Origin: a bacterium
GTDB lineage: Bacteria > Babelota > Babeliae > Babelales > RVW-14
Direction: 5' to 3'
Assembly: GCA_016699045.1 (NCBI GenBank)
Contig: CP064957.1
Coordinates: 1,302,001-1,366,000, forward strand
DNA: 64,000 nt
Each line of letters opens with the position of its first letter. Position 1 is the first letter of the stretch. The notes under the pieces are model-generated. The model saw only the letters and a program-made list of their open reading frames with translations, was not told the DNA's origin and searched no databases. This document shows, piece by piece, positions 8,759 through 17,235 of the stretch. Both the position numbers and the translations under genes were made by a program.

Positions 8759-9904
8759 CTATTTTGTAAGAATCAATAAGCTTCGAGTGGCAGGATGAGA
8801 ATTAATGACTTCAACTGAGTGAAAATATTTTTTACTTAGTTGAAGAAAATGTTCAAGGTTATAGTACTTATAAGCATAATTTTGTAAGGTGTGGATAATG
8901 TTTTTGTGAGTTTGGATTGAGTTAAAAATATTTGGATTATTAATACCTTTTTGTATATGTGAATCTTCCAAATCAACAAACTCCAAAATCAAAGTTTTCT
9001 TTGTTAATTTCCCAAGTACTTCAAAAATCTGTTCAAGCGTCATCCCGGCAACAAAAACCAAATGATGAATAAGTGCAAGGCATAAAACCGTGTCACATGC
9101 AAAGCGTTCGCGTACTTCAGGTTTATTGCATTGTTCAAATGGTAGCACTGCCGTTGTGATGTTTAATTTTTGATCATGCGATTTGTTATACAAATAATCG
9201 AGGCAGGATTCGTCGATATCAGTTGCAATAACGCGTGCACCAAGGTGCTCGGCAAGTTCAGAAAACCAGCCGGCATTGGAACCAAGATCTAAAACGGTTT
9301 GAGGCTTTGTTTCTTGCAAAACTTTGAAAATGTTACGTTGTTTGTCTTGCCATGATTCTTGGCTCTTGAGCGAGTAATTTTCTTTCTTTTCGGCATAATA
9401 TGAAATATAGCCCTTGCGTTTGTACTGATGCGTTGTCGATGGCATTACATCAATTTTTTCCAGATAGTCCGCCAAATCAGTGAAGAAGTTTTTGCCGCGG
9501 TTATTGGAGTTAAGCATGGCAAACACATCATTCGCTTCAGGATTGGTACCGCATAACTCAGCAAGGTCGGCATCAGTGGTGCCGTTTTGCAAAAGTTGGC
9601 GGGCCTTGACGTGTTCTTTGTCGGCCATCAAAAAGAAGGGAACGAGGTAGTGTTTGTCGAGTACCTGAGAATCGTTATGGCGCAGGCTGTAAAGAACTGC
9701 GTCTTTGTACATGCTTGCAGGCCATTCGTGGGGGTGGGTAAGCGCGATGGCGGTATTTGGTTGAGAGTTGAGGAAGCGACCGAAGATCGTTTGTTCGTGA
9801 GTTGCTTGGTGGTTGCTAACGACAACCTTTTTACCGTGAGAGAGAAAGAGTACCAGAGCTAAACCGGTGGTTGCCAACGACGAAAAAACAATCGATCTTT
9901 TCAT
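8759..9904 (-). CDS. Membrane-anchored or exported class I SAM-dependent methyltransferase
   Basis: 381 residues. An N-terminal hydrophobic leader (SSLATTGLALVLFLS) is followed by about 180 residues of unassigned sequence and a Rossmann-type methyltransferase domain. Motif I is VLDLGSNAGWFSEL (near residue 205), motif II is VIATDIDESCLDYLY, and a CLALIHHLVF segment matches the motif IV region. The substrate is unknown; this kind of domain order is seen in methyltransferases acting on small molecules or surface glycans. First gene of a two-gene operon with the prenyltransferase, which raises the possibility of a prenyl-linked substrate; that is inference. Confidence 0.75.
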   Translation of the reverse strand: MKRSIVFSSLATTGLALVLFLSHGKKVVVSNHQATHEQTIFGRFLNSQPNTAIALTHPHEWPASMYKDAVLYSLRHNDSQVLDKHYLVPFFLMADKEHVKARQLLQNGTTDADLAELCGTNPEANDVFAMLNSNNRGKNFFTDLADYLEKIDVMPSTTHQYKRKGYISYYAEKKENYSLKSQESWQDKQRNIFKVLQETKPQTVLDLGSNAGWFSELAEHLGARVIATDIDESCLDYLYNKSHDQKLNITTAVLPFEQCNKPEVRERFACDTVLCLALIHHLVFVAGMTLEQIFEVLGKLTKKTLILEFVDLEDSHIQKGINNPNIFNSIQTHKNIIHTLQNYAYKYYNLEHFLQLSKKYFHSVEVINSHPATRSLLILTK

Positions 9905-10130
9905 TCTCGAAATCCCTACCCATTAAAAATTTCTAACAGAAACAACTTGGTTGCTATGCGCTTAATTATCGTATAAAAAAATGAAGCAAGATTTCATAAT
10001 ATATAATTTTTATGATTCTGCAATATTTATGAAAAAAATGAGAGAAGGGGGTATTTTTCGCTGGTTTTAACGCTAAAAACGGCCTCTTGGCATGGCGTGA
10101 CATTTTGTGGAAAATGTGGTAGGGTGATTG

Positions 10131-12737
10131 ATGAATAATAAAGGATCAATCAAAGTTACCGGCGCCAAAGAACACAATCTTAAATCGGTTTCGGTAGAAA
10201 TTCCAAAAGAGCAACTGGTCGTTATTTCTGGCCCTTCTGGGTCGGGTAAAAGTTCGTTAGCGCTCGATACGCTGTATGCCGAAGGCAAACGTCGTTATGT
10301 CGAATCGTTATCATCATACGCCCGCCAATTTTTGGGCGTGAGTAAACGGCCAGAAGTTGAAAAAATTGAAGGGTTATGCCCCGCCATTGCCATCGATCAA
10401 AAGACTGTTGGCTACAACCCGCGTTCTACCGTTGGCACCATTACCGAAATTTATGATTATTTCCGGGTGCTTTTTGCGCGCGTTGGCACGCCGCACTGTC
10501 CTGAGTGCGATGCCGTTATTAGTGCCGAATCTCCTGAGCGCATTACCAACATGCTTATCGCGACCTACGGTCCGGGACATCAGCAAGAAAAGGCCGAGCA
10601 ACCTGAAAGCAATGTGGTAACGATTGCCTCGCCGATTGCTATTGAAAAAAAAGGTGAGTTCCAAAAAGAACTCGTGCGCTTTTTTGAGCGTGGTTACTAT
10701 CGCTTTGCCATTGACGGGCAGGAACATCGCTTTAAAGATGTTAAAGAATTAGCGGCACTTAAACTTGAAAAACATGTCAAACACAACATTAGTGTTTTGG
10801 TTGATAAAATTGAAGTGAGCGAAGAAGAAAAAACTCGTTTGCAAGAAGCAATTGAAAAAGCATTTGCGTTAAATGGCGGCCTGTGCAGTGTGATTAATGA
10901 CAAAGGCAAAGAGCGCGTTTATTCCGCTCATCGCATTTGCGTTGAGTGCGTGCGTTCATTCCCAGAACTTGAACCGCGTTTCTTTTCGTTCAACTCGCCG
11001 ATTGGTGCTTGTGAAAATTGTCACGGTCTTGGTTTTACGTACGAACAAGGCTACGACAACAACACCGCGCAAACCGAAGAAGGCGGGGAAGAGGGTGGCA
11101 ACTCGTACTATTTGAGCTTTGGCTATTCTGAGCGGCCATGCGATTGGTGCAAAGGCATGCGCTTGAAAGATGAAGTGTTGGCGGTGCGGATCAATGGAAA
11201 AAACATTGCGCAATACTGCACGATGTCGATTGGCGCTCTGTTAAAAGAAATGAAAAATTTTACGTTAACGGACGACATGCAAGAAATTGCTGAGCCGTTG
11301 GTGCGCGAAATTATTAGCCGCTTGAGCTTTTTAGAAAACGTTGGTCTTTCGTATTTAACACTCGCGCGTACTGCACGCACCTTGTCTGGTGGGGAAGGGC
11401 AGCGCATTCGTTTGGCAACACAGATTGGTTCAGCACTCAGCGGCGTGCTTTACATTCTTGACGAACCAAGTATCGGCTTGCACCAGCGCGATAACGATCG
11501 CTTGATCGCAACCCTCAAATTATTGCGCGATCAGGGAAATACCGTGGTCGTTGTTGAGCACGATATGGACACCATTCGCGAGGCCGATTATTTGATCGAC
11601 ATGGGCCCAGCGGCCGGTATTTTGGGCGGCGAGGTTACCGCGTTTGGCACGCCAGCAGAAATGGCACTGAACGAGAATTCGTTGACGGGTGCGTATTTGT
11701 CTGGTCGACGCGCTATTGTGGCACCAGCCAAGCGCCGTCAGCCGCGTAGTTTTATTACGCTCAAAGGTGCTAACGCCAACAATCTTAAAAATTTAAACGT
11801 ACAAATACCGCTTGGTGTTTTTGTCGCTGTTTCCGGTGTCTCTGGTTCGGGCAAAAGCTCGTTGATTATGCAGACGTTGGCGCCTGCCTTGCGTCAGTAT
11901 TTCAGCCTCGGTTATTCGATTGGTCGCGGCTTTGATGAAATTGAAGGTCTTGAAAATATTAAAAATGTGGTGATGGTTGATCAAACGCCGATTGGCCGTA
12001 CGCCTCGCTCAAACCCTGCAACGTATTTGGGTATTTTTGACGAGATTAGAAAATTATTTTCAAGCTTGCCAGAAAGTAACGCGCGTGGTTACAAGCAAGG
12101 TCGTTTCAGTTTTAATGTGGCTGAAGGACGTTGTTTTGAATGTAGCGGCGAGGGCATAATAAAAGTTTCTATGCACTTTTTGGAAGACGTGATTGTGGTT
12201 TGTAAATCATGCAAAGGCAAGCGGTACAACCAGCAAACGTTAGAAATTTATTATAAAAGCAAGAATATTTACGACGTTTTGAATATGTCAGTTTTGGAAG
12301 CGCGTGAATTCTTTGAACATTTTTCTAGCATCAAAAAGCGGCTCGACTTTTTGTGTGAAGTGGGGCTTGACTATATCAAGCTGGGCCAGGCTTCTACCAC
12401 GCTTTCCGGTGGTGAAGCGCAGCGCATCAAGTTGGTTAACGAGTTGGCCAAGCGCGATAAAAACACGATGTACATTCTTGACGAACCAACGACTGGCTTG
12501 CACAGCTGCGACGTTGAAAAGTTATTGCTTGTGCTCAACAGTTTAGTTAATCGTGGCAATACCGTGTTAGTGATTGAGCACAATCTTGACGTGCTTAAAT
12601 GCGTTGACTACTTGATTGACATTGGGCCTGAAGGTGGCGATCAGGGCGGTTTGATAGTTGCCAGTGGCACGCCTGAAGCGGTTTGCAAAGTTAAGGCCAG
12701 CTTGACGGGGCAGTATCTTAAAAAATATTTGAAGTAA
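10131..12737 (+). CDS. uvrA: UvrABC excinuclease subunit A
   Basis: DNA damage recognition ATPase of nucleotide excision repair. ATG 10131 follows AGGGTG; the TTG three bases earlier is less likely. Two ABC modules are present. Walker A GPSGSGKSS lies near residue 34 and GVSGSGKSS near 569; signatures LSGGEGQRIRLA near 419 and LSGGEAQRIKLV near 757; each is followed by ILDEPS/ILDEPT and a conserved His loop. Zinc-binding CxxC pairs are seen (CVEC...CENC and CFEC...CKSC). At 868 residues it is shorter than the usual 940, with no key motif missing. It stands alone between unrelated genes. Confidence 0.97.
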   Translation: MNNKGSIKVTGAKEHNLKSVSVEIPKEQLVVISGPSGSGKSSLALDTLYAEGKRRYVESLSSYARQFLGVSKRPEVEKIEGLCPAIAIDQKTVGYNPRSTVGTITEIYDYFRVLFARVGTPHCPECDAVISAESPERITNMLIATYGPGHQQEKAEQPESNVVTIASPIAIEKKGEFQKELVRFFERGYYRFAIDGQEHRFKDVKELAALKLEKHVKHNISVLVDKIEVSEEEKTRLQEAIEKAFALNGGLCSVINDKGKERVYSAHRICVECVRSFPELEPRFFSFNSPIGACENCHGLGFTYEQGYDNNTAQTEEGGEEGGNSYYLSFGYSERPCDWCKGMRLKDEVLAVRINGKNIAQYCTMSIGALLKEMKNFTLTDDMQEIAEPLVREIISRLSFLENVGLSYLTLARTARTLSGGEGQRIRLATQIGSALSGVLYILDEPSIGLHQRDNDRLIATLKLLRDQGNTVVVVEHDMDTIREADYLIDMGPAAGILGGEVTAFGTPAEMALNENSLTGAYLSGRRAIVAPAKRRQPRSFITLKGANANNLKNLNVQIPLGVFVAVSGVSGSGKSSLIMQTLAPALRQYFSLGYSIGRGFDEIEGLENIKNVVMVDQTPIGRTPRSNPATYLGIFDEIRKLFSSLPESNARGYKQGRFSFNVAEGRCFECSGEGIIKVSMHFLEDVIVVCKSCKGKRYNQQTLEIYYKSKNIYDVLNMSVLEAREFFEHFSSIKKRLDFLCEVGLDYIKLGQASTTLSGGEAQRIKLVNELAKRDKNTMYILDEPTTGLHSCDVEKLLLVLNSLVNRGNTVLVIEHNLDVLKCVDYLIDIGPEGGDQGGLIVASGTPEAVCKVKASLTGQYLKKYLK

Positions 12738-12830
12738 GCTTTCGTTTACTTTTTTTAATTTTATGCTTCACTAAAACCGAGCATTAAAGCTGCTCTTTTG
12801 ATAAAGCTATAAAATGGTGTCGAGGATTTC

Positions 12831-13151
12831 ATGATTAGCAAAGACATAATTGAAGAAGTTAAAAACCGGCTGGTAACAACATACAATCCGGTGGCAATAT
12901 ATATTTTTGGCTCGTATGCGTGGGGCAGTCCAAGCGAGGACAGTGACTTGGATTTGTTGATTGTCATTGATCATTCAGATGAAAAATCTTATAAAAGACC
13001 AATTCCTGGTTACGACGCTTTATTTGGCTTAGGCATTTCTAAAGATATTATCGTTGCTACTCATGAAGAGTTTGCACGAAGATCGTGTGATGTGACGACG
13101 CTTGAGTATAAGATTAAAAATGAGGGAAAGGTTATTTATGCTCGAGCATGA
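12831..13151 (+). CDS. Minimal nucleotidyltransferase (MNT) domain protein
   Basis: 106 residues. The pol-beta nucleotidyltransferase motif GSYAWGSPSEDSDLDLL (from residue 27) has the GSxxxG and DxD pattern. GAGG precedes the ATG by about 6 bases. Its stop lies inside the next gene (14-base overlap), which encodes a HEPN protein. MNT/HEPN pairs are established toxin-antitoxin modules in which the MNT protein can AMPylate and silence the HEPN RNase; others act in nucleotide transfer to small molecules. The pairing supports the first role, but activity cannot be judged here. Confidence 0.85.
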   Translation: MISKDIIEEVKNRLVTTYNPVAIYIFGSYAWGSPSEDSDLDLLIVIDHSDEKSYKRPIPGYDALFGLGISKDIIVATHEEFARRSCDVTTLEYKIKNEGKVIYARA

Positions 13152-13512
13152 AAAATGGCTTGTGATCGCGCATGATGACCTAAAAATGGCGAAGCTTGCA
13201 TTGCCACAAGAGCTTTTTTCTCCATTGACTTATCATTGTCAACAGGTGGCTGAAAAATCGTTAAAAGGCTATCATGCCTTTAAAAAGCAGCCAATTATGA
13301 AAACTCATGACTTAGCCAAATTACTTGAAGTATGCCTAACGTTTGATAGGGACTTTGAAAAGCTTCGTCAATCGGTAAGCGTCTTAAATCCTTACGCAAG
13401 TAAATTTCGTTACCCAACAGAATTTGAAATTCCTGATGAAGGTGACGCTGAGCTTGCTATTAAACATGCCGAAATGATTATGAATCTTGTGCTAAAAAAT
13501 ATCGGAACCTGA
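13138..13512 (+). CDS. HEPN domain protein, partner of the MNT nucleotidyltransferase
   Basis: 124 residues from ATG 13138, which overlaps the end of the MNT gene; the longer frame from 13102 lies entirely within that gene and is rejected. The family pattern is present: WLVIAHDDLKMAKLAL at the N terminus, CQQVAEKSLKGYHAF in helix 2, and KTHDLAKLL. The canonical RxxxxH RNase motif of toxic HEPN proteins is not obvious, so this may be a non-nucleolytic or nucleotide-binding version. Translational coupling with the MNT gene suggests a fixed stoichiometry. Confidence 0.8.
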   Translation: MLEHEKWLVIAHDDLKMAKLALPQELFSPLTYHCQQVAEKSLKGYHAFKKQPIMKTHDLAKLLEVCLTFDRDFEKLRQSVSVLNPYASKFRYPTEFEIPDEGDAELAIKHAEMIMNLVLKNIGT

Positions 13513-13586
13513 AACGGGTTAACAAGATATTTTTGGGCGTAATTAAAAACCTTAGAGTTTTTTCCTAAAAATAAAACGAAGCTTGT

Positions 13587-14174
13587 TTATTCGACATCAG
13601 GCTCTTTGATTTCTAGAAAGTTTTCATAATTTTCTATCAATTTCACAATAGCCTTATGTCCTCCCTCCTGTGCCTCTTCTTTTGCCGTCCTTCTTCTATT
13701 AATTATTGGGATTATATTAACATCAGGGCCATTCTTTAAAAGTATTTCAACGCAATCAATATAGCCGCCTCTGGCGGCGAGATAAAGTGGGGTTTCGCAG
13801 TTAGAGTTTTTTGCATTTATTTCGGCGCCATTTTGTAAAAATAGTTCAACAAAGTTGGTATGGCCATATCTTGCAGCGCAATGAAGCGGTGTCCAGTTCT
13901 GGTTGTCTTTTGCATTAATATTGGCTTTATTTTGTAAAAGTTCTTTAACGCAGTCGGCATGACCTTTCCCGGCGGCAATATGAAGTGGAGTTTGGCCGAA
14001 GCGATTTTTTTCCTCAATGTCTACATGTTGTGCTATCAAAGATCTTAGATGTTCAATACTGTTAAATTGTGCTGCTAAGCCCAGCGGGGTAAATGAGGGT
14101 GCTATCATTAGAGGCTTTGCGTTGGTTGTAAGACCGATAGTGATCAAAAATAAACCTAAAAATTTTTTGTTCAT
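13587..14174 (-). CDS. Secreted ankyrin-repeat protein
   Basis: 195 residues. A signal peptide (MNKKFLGLFLITIGLTTNA) is followed by four to five ankyrin repeats of about 33 residues, seen as TPLHIAAGKGHADCVKELL, TPLHCAARYGHTNFVELFL and TPLYLAARGGYIDCVEILL. Ankyrin repeats bind proteins. In host-associated bacteria exported ankyrin proteins are often effectors acting on eukaryotic targets, which is the likely role here by analogy. The repeats are well preserved, and a short charged tail closes the protein. No operon partner: the neighbours on both sides are on the plus strand. Confidence 0.85.
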   Translation of the reverse strand: MNKKFLGLFLITIGLTTNAKPLMIAPSFTPLGLAAQFNSIEHLRSLIAQHVDIEEKNRFGQTPLHIAAGKGHADCVKELLQNKANINAKDNQNWTPLHCAARYGHTNFVELFLQNGAEINAKNSNCETPLYLAARGGYIDCVEILLKNGPDVNIIPIINRRRTAKEEAQEGGHKAIVKLIENYENFLEIKEPDVE

Positions 14175-14297
14175 GATAAAATCCTTCAGATGGGTAGTGT
14201 GATACTGTTTGTTTGATGTGTAGCGTGGCAGGAATATAAACTGGCGCCAAATATTTTACAAGAAATCTACAGCAGCTAAGCAAAATAAGGGAAAATC

Positions 14298-14705
14298 GTG
14301 AAAAAGTATAGCGAAGAGTTTGTTGAATATGTGACCAAAGATCTGTTGGGGTACCATGCAGAAGTTGTGGCGCGGCGGATGTTTGGTGGCTACGGCTTGT
14401 ACCATCAGGGCGTTATGTTTGCCTTGATTGTCAACAATGAGCTCTATTTCAAAGCCGATGTTGAGGCGGCTGGTTATTTTCAAACGTTTGGTTCTGAACC
14501 ATTTACGTACGAAGGCAAAGGCAAGCTCGTGAAGCTTTCGTATTGGACCGTAGTGCCCGACGTTCTTGAAGATTCAACTGAGCTTAAAAAGTGGATGGAC
14601 ATGGCTTGCGCGGCGGCGGTGAAGGCAAAGCAGAAAGCAAAAGCCAAGTCGGCCAAGCAACCAAAAACAAAGCCACCAAAAGCCAAGTCGGCCAAATCTC
14701 GATAA
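14298..14705 (+). CDS. TfoX N-terminal domain protein with basic Lys/Ala tail
   Basis: 135 residues from a GTG start behind AAGGGA. The first 100 residues match the TfoX/Sxy N-terminal domain: RRMFGGYGLYHQGVMFALI, then LYFKAD and FTYEGKGK. The DNA-uptake regulator C-terminal domain is absent. Instead the protein ends in a lysine- and alanine-rich tail with two near-identical KAKSAK units, similar to histone-like tails and possibly nucleic-acid binding. Stand-alone TfoX-N proteins are common and poorly characterised. The start lies in a 120-base gap shared with the divergent ankyrin gene. Confidence 0.75.
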   Translation: MKKYSEEFVEYVTKDLLGYHAEVVARRMFGGYGLYHQGVMFALIVNNELYFKADVEAAGYFQTFGSEPFTYEGKGKLVKLSYWTVVPDVLEDSTELKKWMDMACAAAVKAKQKAKAKSAKQPKTKPPKAKSAKSR

Positions 14706-14713
14706 TTCGTTAT

Positions 14714-16876
14714 TTAGTGGCCGTGGGCCTGCAAAGCCTCAAGATTTTTTGCAAGTTCAACGAGCTTGGCTTTCAATATTTCTAACGCTTTTGTAAGGTA
14801 GTTCAAGAGGCCTTTGGTGTCGACTTTTGCATCGAATGTTGTTTGGGCTGCTGGATAAATATCGAGTGCGGATTTACCATCAACACCTTTTACTTCAAGA
14901 GCTTCTTTGAGTTTTGTTTTGTCGGGAGCTGTTGCAATTAAAAGTTCCATGAAGCGTGTGGTTTTGTTAATTTTTTGAGTTGCAACTAAAGCTGCCCAAT
15001 GTAAAGGACTTTTGCCCTCAAGCCCTGTTTTGATGATTGCCTCTTCTTTTTTATCGTCAGACACAAGATTTAAAAGTGCTTCGAGATAATCGAGTTTTTT
15101 GACGTTGATTGCATATGAAAGCATTTCATTGTCGATAATTCGTTGGTTGCGTATATTTTGATCAGGAGTATTTTTGAGTATTGTTAAACAAAAATTAAAG
15201 TACGATTCGTATGCAGCTGAAAGCTGATTGCTGTAACTGGAAAAACTGCAAAATTCGCAATCTTCTTGTAAGGGTGTGCCTTGTTTGCACAGTTCGCATG
15301 AGCTGTCCGGGCAGAGCTTGCTTTTGCAGTATTTCTGATCTTTATGAATTTGTCGCGAGCATGGTTTGCCATCTTTTTTATTATAGTGATTTACCTTATG
15401 ATCGTGTGCTTTTAAGAATCTTTCCCACAGGGAATCAAATGGATACAATGCAGGTGAAATTATGTTGTGTGAGAAGATAACATCAAGTTTTCCTTGTAGA
15501 GCAAAATATTTGCTGCCGAAGTGGGAGCCGATGTAGAAGATTGATTGGATTAAATTAAGACTTTCAGAATACTTTTTTCTTGAAAGTTCTTCTAAAAAGC
15601 TACCATCTGAGTCTATCTTATGTACTACTTCATAGAAATTAATAATTTCATTATTGGTCAAACCTTGTTTGCGAGCATCTTCAGACATGACCGCTAAAAT
15701 AGCTTGCATGTGATGACTGCTACGACTTTTTGCTGCGGTGAACGATAAGGCTGAATACTTAAAAATAATTTCTTGATTCGATTCCTTGGTTGCGTGGCCG
15801 TTTTCAGTTTCTTGAAAGATAGTTTTTTGTTCTAATGTTTCTTGATCATAGGTTTTTAAAATGATATGGTCGCGTGTTTTTTGATCAAATACGCTTAAAA
15901 TGATTGATACAAACGTTGGCGTTTGATATATCATCGCATTAAACAGCAACGGCGCGATGAATTGATTCTGTGCAATGTAGTTAAGCTCTTGATAAATTTT
16001 TAATTCAAGAGCTTGTGCAATAACTTCTTGAGATGAAAATGATGATAAAATCGTTTTCAAAGCAGCATTAATATCTTGCTGAATGGCAAGAATTTCAGCC
16101 TGTTGGGCGTTAGGATGGTATTTAGTCTTGACAAGAGATATATTATTTCTTTGGTAAGCTAGTATTAGGTATACAAGTGGTGTATGGACTTTAAGTTGAT
16201 AAAATTCTTCTGCTCGTTCTTCTTTAGAACCAAGGATGAGGCTATCTTTATCGATCTTTACTGATAAGTTCTTCAAAAAGAGTAGTTGTTTTTCAAACAT
16301 GTTATCATATTGTTCTACTTTAAAATTGGTGATTTCTAGGTTGAGGTCCTCTTTCTTATATTTAATTTCTTTAATTTCTTGCATTTTATCCATTACAAGA
16401 TCCCACCAATTTTTTCCAACGGCATTTTTATTGTTGAAAATAAGGTCGTCTTTTTCTTGTGGCGATAGCCGTGTAAGGAATTGTTCGAGTAGAAAATTAT
16501 TTGTTGTTGGGATATGTGAATATGATTGAAGTGTTTGGTAAATTACTACTGGGTCTGCAACCTTGGCAACGGCTGATGCAATTTCTGTCTTGGTGTAGTC
16601 ATCATTGTTGCTGGTGTTAAGAATGCTACTGAGTAGATTGTTGCCGCCATCGCTTGGGTTGAGTTTCTCTTGAATAACCATTTTTTGTTTTTCTAGTGCT
16701 AGTGCATTGAATTTCTGCGTGAATGTTTTGGTTTTTACATAGTCTGTAGCATTCTCAAAATCCTCATGAAATTGTTTGACGAGAGCATAGTCATCGGCTG
16801 GCAAGGTTGCTGAAACTAAATTTTGACTAAACAAAACAGTGCTGCACAGTGCTACCAAAAAAATGAATTTTTTCAT
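14714..16876 (-). CDS. Large secreted protein with C-terminal ankyrin-like repeats
   Basis: 720 residues from ATG 16876, behind GGAGAG and starting with a clear signal peptide (MKKFIFLVALCSTVLFSQ); the longer frame to 16936 is untranslated leader. Most of the protein is helical and unrecognised. A Cys-rich patch (CKSKLCPDSSCELC and a following CEFC) may bind metal. Near the C terminus SPLHWAALVATQKINK and KSALDIY resemble ankyrin units. A run of ten C residues (16938-16947) lies about 60 bases upstream of the start and could vary expression by slippage. Its stop lies 8 bases from the convergent TfoX-like gene. Probable host-interaction protein by analogy only. Confidence 0.65.
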   Translation of the reverse strand: MKKFIFLVALCSTVLFSQNLVSATLPADDYALVKQFHEDFENATDYVKTKTFTQKFNALALEKQKMVIQEKLNPSDGGNNLLSSILNTSNNDDYTKTEIASAVAKVADPVVIYQTLQSYSHIPTTNNFLLEQFLTRLSPQEKDDLIFNNKNAVGKNWWDLVMDKMQEIKEIKYKKEDLNLEITNFKVEQYDNMFEKQLLFLKNLSVKIDKDSLILGSKEERAEEFYQLKVHTPLVYLILAYQRNNISLVKTKYHPNAQQAEILAIQQDINAALKTILSSFSSQEVIAQALELKIYQELNYIAQNQFIAPLLFNAMIYQTPTFVSIILSVFDQKTRDHIILKTYDQETLEQKTIFQETENGHATKESNQEIIFKYSALSFTAAKSRSSHHMQAILAVMSEDARKQGLTNNEIINFYEVVHKIDSDGSFLEELSRKKYSESLNLIQSIFYIGSHFGSKYFALQGKLDVIFSHNIISPALYPFDSLWERFLKAHDHKVNHYNKKDGKPCSRQIHKDQKYCKSKLCPDSSCELCKQGTPLQEDCEFCSFSSYSNQLSAAYESYFNFCLTILKNTPDQNIRNQRIIDNEMLSYAINVKKLDYLEALLNLVSDDKKEEAIIKTGLEGKSPLHWAALVATQKINKTTRFMELLIATAPDKTKLKEALEVKGVDGKSALDIYPAAQTTFDAKVDTKGLLNYLTKALEILKAKLVELAKNLEALQAHGH

Positions 16877-17235
16877 AATACTCTCCGTGTACCAATAAAA
16901 AATAAAGCGAGACTTCATCTGTTTTGATGCTACCATACCCCCCCCCCATTTTTATAGACAAATGTAAAATTTTATTGTTTGTGTTGGAGTTGCGGGCTTT
17001 TTTGTGTTGAGTTTGTCGCTCAAAAATTGGGGGGAGAGGTAAAGGAGATGTGTGACTGATTGTGTGCCCTCAAGATTTCCGTAGACCATAAGCCCTGAAA
17101 AGCAATATTAAAAATTCTTTATAGAAACAATTTATTGTTAGAGTTTTTTATTATATTGTTTCACTTTGACATTTTATGCAATCCTTAAACTAGTACGAAA
17201 ATTGTTTTTTAAGCTGTGGGGAAGGGGCTTGCGTT
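16877..17235. other. Divergent intergenic region with C10 tract and promoter elements
   Basis: 359 bases without a gene, between the minus-strand ankyrin-type gene and the plus-strand ATAD3-like operon. It holds the C10 run at 16938-16947, a G6 run near 17020-17030, and a perfect TTGACA at 17166-17171 with only weak candidate -10 boxes (TAGTAC at 17191). I see no RNA gene or other repeat. Confidence 0.5.

Noticed and set aside
10081..10127. Possible promoter with GTGACA and TAGGGT directly before uvrA
   Set aside because: The -10 box matches poorly and would place the transcript start on top of the ATG.
10374..12583. Several open frames of 60-117 residues antisense or out of frame within uvrA
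   Set aside because: Shadows of a strongly conserved gene; no leader, ribosome site or family match.
13102..13140. N-terminal extension of the HEPN protein
   Set aside because: Lies inside the MNT gene, lacks a ribosome site, and the HEPN domain starts after ATG 13138.
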